Below, piece after piece: positions 1 to 6,179 of a stretch of 6,856 nt of DNA (position 1 is its first letter; every line of letters starts with the position of its first letter). The position numbers were made by a program, and so were the translations under genes. The stretch is from Roseiarcus sp963755075. Its GTDB lineage: Bacteria; Pseudomonadota; Alphaproteobacteria; Rhizobiales; Beijerinckiaceae. The stretch spans positions 1 to 6,856 of the forward strand of contig CAVWKL010000061.1 of NCBI GenBank assembly GCA_963755075.1. Reading direction: 5' to 3'. The notes beneath the pieces are model-generated. The model was not told the origin of the DNA. It ran no database searches and was given only the letters and a program-made list of their open reading frames with translations.

Positions 1-309
1 TATCTGGGCGTTGATCTGACCGCATTGGGGCGGCGGCGCCGAACCGAAGAACAGGAATTGCTTGCGATCGCAACCGATCGAGCGGGCGTAGGCGGTCGTG
101 CGATCGAGTTCGTCGCGCTGGCGCTGGGCGGCCGCCTGATATTGGGCGGCCTGGTCGTCGCGCGAGGCGTCGGAAATCGCCTGGCGCAGCCGCGTACAGT
201 CGGCGCTTTGCGGCTCCGCGACGTCGGCCGCGGTCAGGGCGGCGAGGATGACGACGATGGCGCTGAGGGCGATGCGCCAGGCGGTTTTGTCAATCATACG
301 CTTCGTCAT
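1..309 (-). CDS. DUF2865-type exported protein, partial (C-terminus off the left edge)
   Basis: Seen: an open minus-strand frame starts with ATG at 309 and stays open to base 1, giving 103 residues. A second ATG at 297 is possible. The N-terminus has basic residues (MTKRMIDK), then a hydrophobic stretch at about residues 13-28 (ALSAIVVILAALTAA), so it looks like a Sec signal peptide or membrane anchor. A Gln/Arg-rich, probably helical part follows. It ends in a block with the motifs YARSIGCDRKQFLFFG and PPPQCGQINAQI, including two Cys. From memory this matches the conserved core of DUF2865 proteins, small secreted proteins of unknown function found mainly in Rhizobiales. The paired Cys suggest a periplasmic protein that may form disulfides (inference). 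The gene diverges from xseA. The frame at 25-531 on the other strand is its shadow. The family call is fairly firm; no function can be given. Confidence 0.72.
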   Translation of the reverse strand, partial: MTKRMIDKTAWRIALSAIVVILAALTAADVAEPQSADCTRLRQAISDASRDDQAAQYQAAAQRQRDELDRTTAYARSIGCDRKQFLFFGSAPPPQCGQINAQI

Positions 310-417
310 CGTTCCGCTTCAGCGCGCCCACTATTTTCGTCGAGACCGTCCGCGCCGCCGGAATCGACCGCCGCCGATCGCATCGACGAATCTATGACGA
401 GACAAGAGGGCAAGATC

Positions 418-531
418 ATGACCTCCCGCCATCGGGCGAATCGCCTGCGGCTTTTAGAGGATGCGCGGCGCCGACGCCATAGGCGAGCGCGGCCTCGCCG
501 CGCTGGCCCCGCCCGCGCGACTGCGCCATAG
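418..531 (+). CDS. possible 37-residue Arg-rich leader ORF upstream of xseA
   Basis: Seen: ATG at 418 is preceded at 7 nt by AGAGGG (405-410), a better ribosome binding site than the one at xseA. The frame gives 37 residues, starting MTSRHRANRLRLLEDARRRR and rich in Arg, Ala and Pro. It stops with TAG at 529-531, eight bases before the xseA ATG. That layout would suit translational coupling to xseA. However, the composition is what GC-rich non-coding DNA gives by chance, and I recognise no family. It may be a chance ORF in the xseA 5' untranslated region. Confidence 0.22.
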   Translation: MTSRHRANRLRLLEDARRRRHRRARPRRAGPARATAP

Positions 532-539
532 TCCGCCCT

Positions 540-2174
540 ATGAGCGAATCCGCGGCCCCCGGCGCCAACGCCCCCGAATTCAGCGTCAGCGAATTGTCGA
601 GCGCGCTGAAGCGCGCCATCGAAGACCGTTTCGGCTACGTCCGGGTGCGGGGCGAAATCTCCGGCTACCGCGGCCCGCATTCGTCGGGCCACGTCTATTT
701 TTCGCTGAAAGACGCCAACGCCCGCCTCGACGCGGTGATCTGGAAAGGCGTCTTCTCCCGGTTGCGCGTCAAGCCCGAGGAGGGGCTCGAAGTCGTCGTC
801 ACCGGCAAGATCACCACATTCCCCGGCAAGTCCGCCTACCAGATCATCGTCGAATCCTTGGAGCCGGCCGGCGTCGGCGCGCTGATGGCGCTCCTGGAGG
901 CGCGCCGGCGCGCCCTTGCCGCGGAGGGCCTGTTCGACGCCGCGCGCAAGCAATTGCTGCCCTACTTGCCGCGGGTCATCGGCGTCGTCACCTCGCCGAC
1001 GGGCGCGGTGATCCGGGACATCCTGCACCGCCTCGCCGATCGCTTTCCCGTCCACGTGCTGGTGTGGCCGGTGCGGGTGCAAGGGGAGACCTCGGCGGCG
1101 GAGGTGGCGCAGGCGATCCGCGGCTTCAACGCGCTGCCGCCGGGGGGGGCGATTCCCCGCCCCGACCTCATCATCGTGGCGCGCGGCGGCGGTTCGCTCG
1201 AGGATCTCTGGAGCTTCAACGAAGAGACGGTGGTGCGCGCCGCGGCGGAGAGCGACATCCCGCTGATCGCGGCGGTCGGCCACGAGACCGACTGGACGTT
1301 GATCGATCACGCCGCCGACGTGCGCGCGCCGACGCCGACCGCGGCGGCCGAGCTCAGCGTGCCGGTGCGCGTCGAACTCATGGCCAATCTCGCCGATCTC
1401 GATGGGCGATTGCGGCGCGCGGCGCTGCGGGGCGCCGAGCGCCGGCGGGCCGAGCTGCGGGCGATCGCCCGGGCGCTGACGACGGGCGAAGCGATCCTGG
1501 CTGCGCCGCGCCAGCGGCTCGATTCGGCGACCGCGGCGTTGCGCGCGCGCGCGCGCGCAGCCTCCGACACGCGCGCGCTCGCCATTGCGCTGATTTCGCG
1601 CCGGCTGGGGCGCCAATCGCCGCGCGCGCGCCTTGCCAGCCTGCGCGAGCGCCAGCGCGGCCTCGCCCAGCGCCTGGCGCGCGCCGCCGCCGCGCTGACG
1701 ACGCGTCCCTCGGAGAGGCTGCGCCAAGCCGCGGGCGATTTCTTGCGCGAGGCGAAAGGCGAAAGGCGCGCGCGCGCGGACCGCTTGGGGGCGGCGGCCC
1801 GCGCGCTCGGCGCTCTGACCCTTGTCGAACGACGACGCGCGCAGGAGCGCGCGCGCGCGTTGGCTCAATTCGAGGCCCGCCTCGGCCGCGCCGTCGCCGA
1901 GGCGCAGCGCCGGCGTCAGACGCGTCTGGCGGCGGCGGCGCAGATCCTGGGCGCGGTCAGCTATCGCAGCGTCCTCGCGCGCGGCTTCGCCCTCGTCCGC
2001 GATGCCACGGGCGCGCCGCTGCGCCGCGCCGCCGCGATCGCCGCCCGCCAGCCGCTGCGCCTCGAATTCGCCGACGGCGAGATCGCCGCAACGGCCGACG
2101 GGCCGGCAAGCGAATCGCCGCCGCGGCGCGCCAAGGCGCGCCCGCGCAAGGACGAGCAGGGCAGGCTGTTCTGA
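540..2174 (+). CDS. xseA: exodeoxyribonuclease VII large subunit
   Basis: XseA is the catalytic subunit of exonuclease VII, which degrades single-stranded DNA from both ends to oligonucleotides in repair and recombination. It works in the cytoplasm with several copies of the small subunit XseB, which is not encoded here. The 544-residue protein shows the full family layout. The OB-fold (about 14-110) carries VRGEISGYRG and HVYFSLKD. The catalytic domain carries RVIGVVTSPTGAVIRDIL (145-162), ARGGGSLEDLWSFNEE (214-229) and AVGHETDWTLID (245-256). A long Arg/Ala-rich region likely to form the coiled coil follows (about 275-470). The C-terminal SYRSVLARGFALVRD begins at about residue 474. It is longer than the E. 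coli protein (about 456 residues), mainly through the Arg/Ala-rich part and a basic tail. ATG at 540 was chosen because homology begins soon after it; no clear Shine-Dalgarno precedes it. The reading is intact. Confidence 0.97.
   Translation: MSESAAPGANAPEFSVSELSSALKRAIEDRFGYVRVRGEISGYRGPHSSGHVYFSLKDANARLDAVIWKGVFSRLRVKPEEGLEVVVTGKITTFPGKSAYQIIVESLEPAGVGALMALLEARRRALAAEGLFDAARKQLLPYLPRVIGVVTSPTGAVIRDILHRLADRFPVHVLVWPVRVQGETSAAEVAQAIRGFNALPPGGAIPRPDLIIVARGGGSLEDLWSFNEETVVRAAAESDIPLIAAVGHETDWTLIDHAADVRAPTPTAAAELSVPVRVELMANLADLDGRLRRAALRGAERRRAELRAIARALTTGEAILAAPRQRLDSATAALRARARAASDTRALAIALISRRLGRQSPRARLASLRERQRGLAQRLARAAAALTTRPSERLRQAAGDFLREAKGERRARADRLGAAARALGALTLVERRRAQERARALAQFEARLGRAVAEAQRRRQTRLAAAAQILGAVSYRSVLARGFALVRDATGAPLRRAAAIAARQPLRLEFADGEIAATADGPASESPPRRAKARPRKDEQGRLF
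1541..1558. repeat. (GC)9 alternating purine-pyrimidine tract inside xseA
   Basis: Eighteen bases of uninterrupted alternating GC encode an Arg-Ala run in the coiled-coil part of XseA. Shorter alternating GC runs recur near 1769-1777 and 1849-1859. Such tracts can adopt Z-DNA and can slip in replication. Here it most likely just reflects GCG and CGC codons for Ala and Arg in GC-rich DNA. Confidence 0.6.
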
Positions 2175-2431
2175 GCGGGATCGCGGCGCAGGGCGGCTTC
2201 GGCGACGTTTGTCCCAATCTCGAATTCAGCGCCGTCGCGGCGCCGGGCCGCGCCGGAACTGGGCCGACATTCGCCAGAGGTTTCGGAAAATGCTCATTCG
2301 TCCCAATCAAAACGCCCCACGCACAAGCGGCGTGACCGTCGGGCGTCGTCGTGGCGCCGGCGTCGTCTTGCGCAATCGCCGCCGCTTGATCTGACCGTCC
2401 AAACGTCCGCCGGCTCGTCATCGCCAGCGGT

Positions 2432-2445
2432 CGGCAAAATTGCCG
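2432..2445. promoter_or_regulatory. 14-bp near-palindrome, possible operator
   Basis: CGGCAA-AA-TTGCCG has two 6-bp arms around a 2-nt centre. It lies upstream of the AT-rich stretch before the regulator gene. No T-run follows, so it is not an intrinsic terminator. A transcription-factor site is one reading; chance is another. Confidence 0.25.
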
Positions 2446-2553
2446 CCGATGTCGCCGGCGGTGGCGACATTATATTGTTATTGCACAAGTTATGAGCATT
2501 CTCGGCGATTGCTTCGGACGCTGGGGGCGACGATGCCGAAACGAATCGTTACT

Positions 2554-2598
2554 GTGACAAATCAATGCTCAGCGCATCGGCCGCCGCTATTTTGTCAC
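2554..2598. promoter_or_regulatory. inverted repeat GTGACAAA / TTTGTCAC, possible operator
   Basis: Two perfect 8-bp inverted arms, GTGACAAA (2554-2561) and TTTGTCAC (2591-2598), are separated by 29 nt. Their centres are 37 bp apart, about 3.5 helical turns. They lie 76-120 bp upstream of the preferred regulator start and are AT-richer than their surroundings. The right arm overlaps a -35-like TTGTCA (2592-2597) that lies 16 bp before TTCAAT (2614-2619), a weak possible promoter. SARP-type regulators usually bind direct repeats, so the binder could be another factor. If the regulator instead starts at 2533 or upstream, this sequence would be coding. Confidence 0.35.
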
Positions 2599-2673
2599 GC
2601 CCGCCGGATAGGCTTCAATTGCTTGGGCTATCCCTGCGCCCGGAGAGAGGCGGACGATGGAGGCGAGACGATC

Positions 2674-4635
2674 TTGAATTCGGGCGTGAGTTGGGAGTTT
2701 CGACTCCTCGGCCATCCGGCGCTGCGCTGCGATGATGGTCGCCCTATCGACTTGCCGAAAAAGGCGTTCGCAATCGCGGCGCGCCTCATGCTCGATCGAC
2801 CAAACCATCAATGCTCCCGTTCCGATTTGGCCGAGTTTCTGTGGTCGGACGCCGACGTTACGCATCAACGGACGAATTTGCGGACATTGCTGAAGCGCAT
2901 TCGCCTCGGGATCGGCGGCTCGGACGCGTCGCCCTTCGTCATCGACGGGGAGATCGTCGCGCTCAACCTGGGCGAGATGCGCTGCGATCTCACCGAATTC
3001 AAACGATTGCTCGCCACCGGAGACGCAACGGACGTCGTCGAGGCGGCGGCGCTGTACTCGGGCGAACTGATAGAAAAGTGCGATAAGGGATCGGCCGCCT
3101 TTGAGCATTGGCTCAGAAATCAGCGATCGTCCCTGTCGCAAACTTTTCGAGCGGCGGCGTGCCGAGCGCTCGAAAGCGCCGATTTGGACCAACTGCCAAA
3201 GCAGAAGGAAGCGCTCGCCAAACGCTTGATCGAAGAGAACCCGAATGACGAGGCGGGTCATCGCGCTTTGCTTCGGGTCTATGCGTCGCAGGGGGATTTC
3301 GACCGTGTTCGATCCACTTACGATCGTCTCACGCGCAGCCTCAAGGCGGAACTCGGCTGCCAGCCTTCGGACGAAACGCGGGCCCTGTACCGCACGTTGG
3401 CGACGCGCGTCGATGCGGCGCCCGACGCCTCAGCGTGGCAAGGGCGCGATTTCAAGAGCGGCGCGTCACCCCTCTTGACGCCGTCGATTTCGGCCGATTC
3501 GCGCGGGCCCGTCCTTCTCGTGCCCTCGGCGCCGGTTTCGGACGGCGGACCGACCTTCAGCGGCAGCGCCGACATCGTCGACGATCTGCTCATCCACTTG
3601 TGGAAAACGCGCGCGCTGAGGATCGCCGTGGTCGGCCGCGACGATTCCTCCAGCACGGCGGGCCAGAGCTTGGACGGTTCCGACGTCTATCGGCTGCATT
3701 TCGGCGTGCGAACCGCGCAAACCGTGCGTTTTTCCGCCCGGCTCGTTCACGAACCGGCGTCCGATCTCTTGTGGGCCGAGTCCTTCCTGCTGACGGAGGA
3801 CCGTTACGACCAAGTGGTCGCGCGCGTGGCGGAAGCGATTATCGGCAAGATCGAAGATCACCAGATCGAGGCCGAAAACCTGCGGCCGGAGAAGTCACGC
3901 TCCGGCTTTGCCCTCATCGCGCAGGCCGAGCGCGCCCTGATGAATGTCGATCTGCCCTCGGTGCGCCGCGCGCGGCGGCTGCTGCGGGCCGCCGTGCATA
4001 CCAGCGCGAACCCGGCCCGGGCGCAAGCCCGCCTGGCGCGAACGTTCTGGATGGAATGGATGCTGCGCGCCGGGCAGGATTCGGCGTTGTTGACGACGGC
4101 GCGGAGCGTCGCCCGCACCGCGCTGGAGGCCCAGCCGGACAGCCACATCGTCCATCAGGAACTCGGGATGACCGCGCTCTATCAGGGCCAATATCAGCTC
4201 GCGCTCGAACATCTGAGCCGGGCGCGCGAACTCAATCCCTTCGATGGCCAACTGCTTGTTGATTTCGCCGACGCGTTGATCGCCAACGGGCACGCCAAGG
4301 AAGCGTTGGCGTTGGTCAAGGGCGGCAAGGTGACCGGCTATCGATTGGCCGATTTCCGCAATTGGGTGGCCGCCACCGGCCACTACGTGCTCGGCGAATA
4401 TGACGCCGCCATCGCCCAAATTCTGGAAATGAAACATCCCGCCCCGACATATCGGCTTCTCGCGGCGAGCTACGCCATGCTGCGCGAAAGGGAGAAGGCC
4501 GCCGAATTCAGAGGAAAGTATTTGGAGGAGAATCCGAATTTTTCGACCGACGATTGGGCGTTGCGGGCCCCGATGAGTTTGGAAGATGACATCAAGCATT
4601 TGCGAGAAGGGTCGCTGCTCGCCGGGTTCAGATGA
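2674..4635 (+). CDS. SARP-like transcriptional regulator (winged helix, BTAD, TolB-like segment, TPR-like repeats)
   Basis: Likely the locus-specific regulator. From the TTG start it has 653 residues. The DNA-binding part (about 7-77) begins WEFRLLGHPALRCDDG and continues to the helix-turn-helix-like stretch SRSDLAEFLWSDADVTHQRT, followed by NLRTLLKRIR. A BTAD-type helical domain follows (about 105-242; WLRNQRSSLS, then NPNDEAGHRALLRVYASQGD). Next comes a degenerate TolB/FlgO-like segment (about 278-400; DIVDDLLIHLWKTRALRIAV). The C-terminal half has TPR-like helices (about 409-619; YQGQYQLALEHLSRARELNP) and ends in HLREGSLLAGFR, a tail I associate with rhizobial cyclase/SARP-like proteins. 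No cyclase domain is seen. TTG at 2674 was chosen because GGAGG lies at 2659-2663 and the domain starts eight codons later. In-frame ATG at 2533 (GGGGG upstream), ATG at 2449 or TTG at 2440 are alternatives, but the upstream residues look like translated non-coding DNA. The precursor gene starts 42 nt after its stop. Confidence 0.85.
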   Translation: MNSGVSWEFRLLGHPALRCDDGRPIDLPKKAFAIAARLMLDRPNHQCSRSDLAEFLWSDADVTHQRTNLRTLLKRIRLGIGGSDASPFVIDGEIVALNLGEMRCDLTEFKRLLATGDATDVVEAAALYSGELIEKCDKGSAAFEHWLRNQRSSLSQTFRAAACRALESADLDQLPKQKEALAKRLIEENPNDEAGHRALLRVYASQGDFDRVRSTYDRLTRSLKAELGCQPSDETRALYRTLATRVDAAPDASAWQGRDFKSGASPLLTPSISADSRGPVLLVPSAPVSDGGPTFSGSADIVDDLLIHLWKTRALRIAVVGRDDSSSTAGQSLDGSDVYRLHFGVRTAQTVRFSARLVHEPASDLLWAESFLLTEDRYDQVVARVAEAIIGKIEDHQIEAENLRPEKSRSGFALIAQAERALMNVDLPSVRRARRLLRAAVHTSANPARAQARLARTFWMEWMLRAGQDSALLTTARSVARTALEAQPDSHIVHQELGMTALYQGQYQLALEHLSRARELNPFDGQLLVDFADALIANGHAKEALALVKGGKVTGYRLADFRNWVAATGHYVLGEYDAAIAQILEMKHPAPTYRLLAASYAMLREREKAAEFRGKYLEENPNFSTDDWALRAPMSLEDDIKHLREGSLLAGFR

Positions 4636-4665
4636 AGCGTAACGCAGGAAACATTCCCCACCAAC

Positions 4666-4673
4666 GAGGAGAG
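4666..4673 (+). promoter_or_regulatory. strong ribosome binding site of the precursor gene
   Basis: GAGGAGAG contains AGGAG at 4667-4671, six bases before the ATG at 4678. It is among the best Shine-Dalgarno matches in the window, as expected for a precursor peptide made in large amounts. The 42-nt gap before it also holds GGAA-ACA-TTCC (4647-4657), a weak dyad. Confidence 0.75.
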
Positions 4674-4677
4674 CCAC

Positions 4678-4920
4678 ATGACGGAGTATCTCACCCCTAT
4701 TTCGGCCGACGGCGCCGAAGCGACTGAGGCGCAGACGGTGTCCCAAGCGATCGGAAGCGGACCGATCGTCGCGCGCGCCGAGGCCGTCTCGCACGCCTGG
4801 TTCAGCCCCCGCGCCGAAGCCGCCTCGCACGCCTGGTTCAGCCCCCGCGCCGAGGCCGCTTCGCACGCCTGGTTCAGCCCGCGCGCCGAGGCCGCCTCGC
4901 ACGCCTGGTTCGACCGCTGA
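4678..4920 (+). CDS. RiPP precursor peptide with four tandem SHAWF modules
   Basis: I recognise no named family. The 80-residue product has an acidic leader (about 1-33; MTEYLTPISADGAEATEAQ, then a stretch ending PIVAR). Four modules follow: AEAVSHAWFSPR (34-45), AEAASHAWFSPR (46-57 and 58-69) and AEAASHAWFDR (70-80), the last shortened by one residue. Each module follows an Arg (33, 45, 57, 69), so one Arg-specific cleavage would free all four. The modules contain Ser, His, Trp and Phe but no Cys or Thr. There is no signal peptide. It lies directly before YcaO and TfuA genes and has an excellent ribosome binding site, so it is very probably their substrate. Multi-core precursors exist among YcaO-TfuA products, thiovarsolin being the one I recall. 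DNA differences between modules are nearly all silent, which supports real coding. The exact core and leader boundary is inferred. Confidence 0.88.
   Translation: MTEYLTPISADGAEATEAQTVSQAIGSGPIVARAEAVSHAWFSPRAEAASHAWFSPRAEAASHAWFSPRAEAASHAWFDR
4777..4917 (+). repeat. 36-bp in-frame tandem repeat, four copies (last 33 bp)
   Basis: Copies lie at 4777-4812, 4813-4848, 4849-4884 and 4885-4917. Copies 1 and 2 differ at two bases (one changes Val to Ala), and copies 2 and 3 at three bases, all silent. Copy 4 has GAC CGC in place of AGC CCG CGC. There are no spacers, so this is not a CRISPR array; it is the core-module region of the precursor. Confidence 0.95.
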
Positions 4921-4947
4921 GCGGCTGCGACGGCGCCATCGCGCTCC

Positions 4948-4966
4948 GCCTCCCCGAACTGGAGGC
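4948..4966 (+). promoter_or_regulatory. small GC-rich hairpin between precursor and ycaO
   Basis: GCCTCC (4948-4953) pairs with GGAGGC (4961-4966) around the 7-nt loop CCGAACT. No U-run follows, so it is not a classic terminator. A partial attenuator or mRNA-stabilising stem after the precursor would raise precursor levels relative to the enzymes, a common RiPP arrangement. The stem is only 6 bp and may be chance. Confidence 0.3.
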
Positions 4967-4985
4967 TCTCGCCGGCGGGTCCGAG

Positions 4986-5045
4986 GGAGGCGGCGCTACG
5001 CCATACAGCGACCGACTTGTTCCGGCGGCCGAAACGGTCGCCAGA
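4986..5045 (+). promoter_or_regulatory. Shine-Dalgarno plus in-frame ACG: probable true ycaO start region
   Basis: GGAGG at 4986-4990 (inside GAGGGAGG, 4983-4990) lies 7 nt before an ACG at 4998-5000 that is in frame with ycaO. Reading from it gives 16 extra residues, (M/T)PYSDRLVPAAETVAR, before the Met at 5046. The stretch ETVARMRPFM resembles the conserved ETLARLRP-type helix at the start of YcaO proteins that pair with TfuA, so the 5046 Met lies inside the conserved region. No ATG, GTG or TTG occurs in this frame between its last upstream stop (TGA at 4725) and 5046. ACG starts are rare; a base error (ATG to ACG) or a nearby indel are alternatives. Confidence 0.55.
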
Positions 5046-6179
5046 ATGAGGCCGTTCATGCGGGAATTCGGCGTCACGCGCCTGGCCCGCGTGACCGGTC
5101 TCGACTCGGTGGGAATCCCGGTGTGGTCGGCGATTCGACCGAATTCCAAAACGCTCGCCCAATCGCAGGGCAAGGGGCTCGACGACCCGGCTGCGCAGGC
5201 GTCCGCGCTGATGGAGGCGATCGAAGTCGCCACGGCCGAGCGGTCGGATTTCGACTCCGTGCGCGCCTCGCCCGGAGACCTCGACCGAAGCGGCGTCGGG
5301 TTCGACACGCTGGATTGCCTGTTGCGGCGCGGGCGCCCGCCGATCGCCGATCACGAACCGGTCGCGTGGCTCGAAGGCTTCGACTTGGCCCAGGATCGGT
5401 CCGTGCTCGTCCCCTACGAGGCGGCGACGCTGGGGGACGCGGAAATTCAGCCCCGCTACTGGCAGTCGACCGACGGGCTGGCCTCCGGCAACACGCTGTG
5501 GGAAGCCGCCTTCCACGGTCTCTGCGAGCGCATCGAGCGCGACGCGATGGCGTTGTGGCCGTTGCGCTCCGACGACGACGTCACGGCGCGTTGCGTCGAC
5601 CCCGATTCGTTCGCCGATCCCGCGCTTGACGCGCTTTGCGGCGCCATCGCCAGGGCTGGCCTGCAATTGCGATTGTTCGACGCCAGTTGCGACACCGAGA
5701 CGCCCGTCTTCGCCGCGTTCATTTCTCCCCCCCGCGACGGCTTCGAGGATCGCTGGAAGCACTTCGACTTGTCGAGCGGCTCGGGCTGTCATCCGGCGCC
5801 GCTGCGGGCGGCGATCCGAGCCGTGACCGAGGCGGCGCAGACGCGCGTGACGACGATTTCCGCCGCCCGCGACGACTTCGATCCCCGACAATATCGTCAG
5901 CCGATCGATCCGTCTCTGCTGGTCTATCCGCGCGCCCGGCCGCGCCGGCGTGGCGATTTGGCGGATGCCGCCCCCCTCGGGCGCGGCGCCTATCTCACGA
6001 TTTTGGTCGATCGCCTTCGCCGCGTCGGCGCCGCCTCGATCATTCTCGTTCCCTTCGAAGGCGGCCAAAGAGGCTTCGCCGTCGCGCGCGTCTTCGTTCC
6101 CGAGCTGGAGAACCCGTCCGGCGACCGGCGCCAGCGCTTTGGCCCGCGCGCCAGGCGGTTCGTCGAGGCGCGATCGTGA
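5046..6179 (+). CDS. YcaO-family RiPP-modifying enzyme (TfuA-associated type)
   Basis: YcaO enzymes use ATP to activate peptide backbone amides, giving azolines with a cyclodehydratase partner or thioamides with TfuA and a sulfur source. From ATG 5046 the protein has 377 residues (393 from ACG 4998). Family motifs are in order: TGLDSVGIPVWSAIRPN; QGKGLDD and SALMEAIE, the first ATP/Mg motif (Ser53, Glu57, Glu60); GNTLWEAAFHGLCERIERDA, the second Glu-rich motif; GSGCHPAPLRAAIRAVTEAAQTR split as GSGCHP and AIRAVTEAAQTR, the third; and VARVFVPELENP near the C-terminus. No E1-like or ocin-ThiF domain is fused, which argues against a stand-alone azoline synthase. It follows the precursor, and tfuA overlaps its last 4 nt, so the two enzymes are translationally coupled. 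ATG 5046 is the first conventional start but lacks a good ribosome binding site and probably truncates the N-terminus. The thioamide activity is inferred from the partner. Confidence 0.93.
   Translation: MRPFMREFGVTRLARVTGLDSVGIPVWSAIRPNSKTLAQSQGKGLDDPAAQASALMEAIEVATAERSDFDSVRASPGDLDRSGVGFDTLDCLLRRGRPPIADHEPVAWLEGFDLAQDRSVLVPYEAATLGDAEIQPRYWQSTDGLASGNTLWEAAFHGLCERIERDAMALWPLRSDDDVTARCVDPDSFADPALDALCGAIARAGLQLRLFDASCDTETPVFAAFISPPRDGFEDRWKHFDLSSGSGCHPAPLRAAIRAVTEAAQTRVTTISAARDDFDPRQYRQPIDPSLLVYPRARPRRRGDLADAAPLGRGAYLTILVDRLRRVGAASIILVPFEGGQRGFAVARVFVPELENPSGDRRQRFGPRARRFVEARS

Larger units (their letters stand above)
2175..2673. other. intergenic junction between xseA and the RiPP locus, no convincing gene
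   Basis: About 500 bp separate the xseA stop from the preferred regulator start. I see no tRNA, insertion sequence or Rho-independent terminator. The first part (2175-2430) keeps the GC-rich style of xseA, and its frames on both strands read as low-complexity shadow. The second part, from about 2431, is locally AT-richer around 2465-2500 and 2540-2625. It contains a small dyad (2432-2445), an exact TATAAT on the minus strand (2474 down to 2469) without a matching -35, and a longer inverted repeat (2554-2598). The regulator frame is open back to a TTG at 2440, so part of this stretch would be coding if an upstream start is used. Confidence 0.55.

Noticed and set aside
62..73. Perfect palindrome TTGCGATCGCAA
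   Set aside because: It lies inside the DUF2865-type coding region and contains the GCGATCGC octamer, which is easily produced by GC-rich codons. No regulatory context is visible.
306..1868. Long minus-strand ORF (520 residues) opposite xseA
   Set aside because: XseA is unmistakable on the plus strand. This frame is Arg/Ala/Gly-rich shadow of GC-rich codons.
461..2335. Plus-strand ORF (624 residues) overlapping xseA in another frame
   Set aside because: It is an Arg/Pro/Gly-rich translation typical of an out-of-frame reading of xseA, with no recognisable domain.
2290..2394. 34-residue ORF downstream of xseA (MLIRPNQNAPRTSG...)
   Set aside because: It has no well-placed ribosome binding site and an Arg-rich chance composition. 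It is the tail of a longer shadow frame of xseA.
3895..4902. Minus-strand ORF with repeated GAGAEPGVR segments, resembling a collagen-like protein
   Set aside because: It is antisense to the regulator and precursor repeats. The periodicity comes from the 36-bp repeat on the coding strand.
4777..4917. CRISPR-like array
   Set aside because: The repeats are contiguous without spacers, in frame, and encode near-identical peptide modules.
4678..4920. Methanobactin or classic azole-type precursor
   Set aside because: The peptide has no Cys and the modules no Thr. No methanobactin MbnB/MbnC-like or SagB-type dehydrogenase gene is visible, so thiazole or Cys-derived oxazolone formation is not supported.
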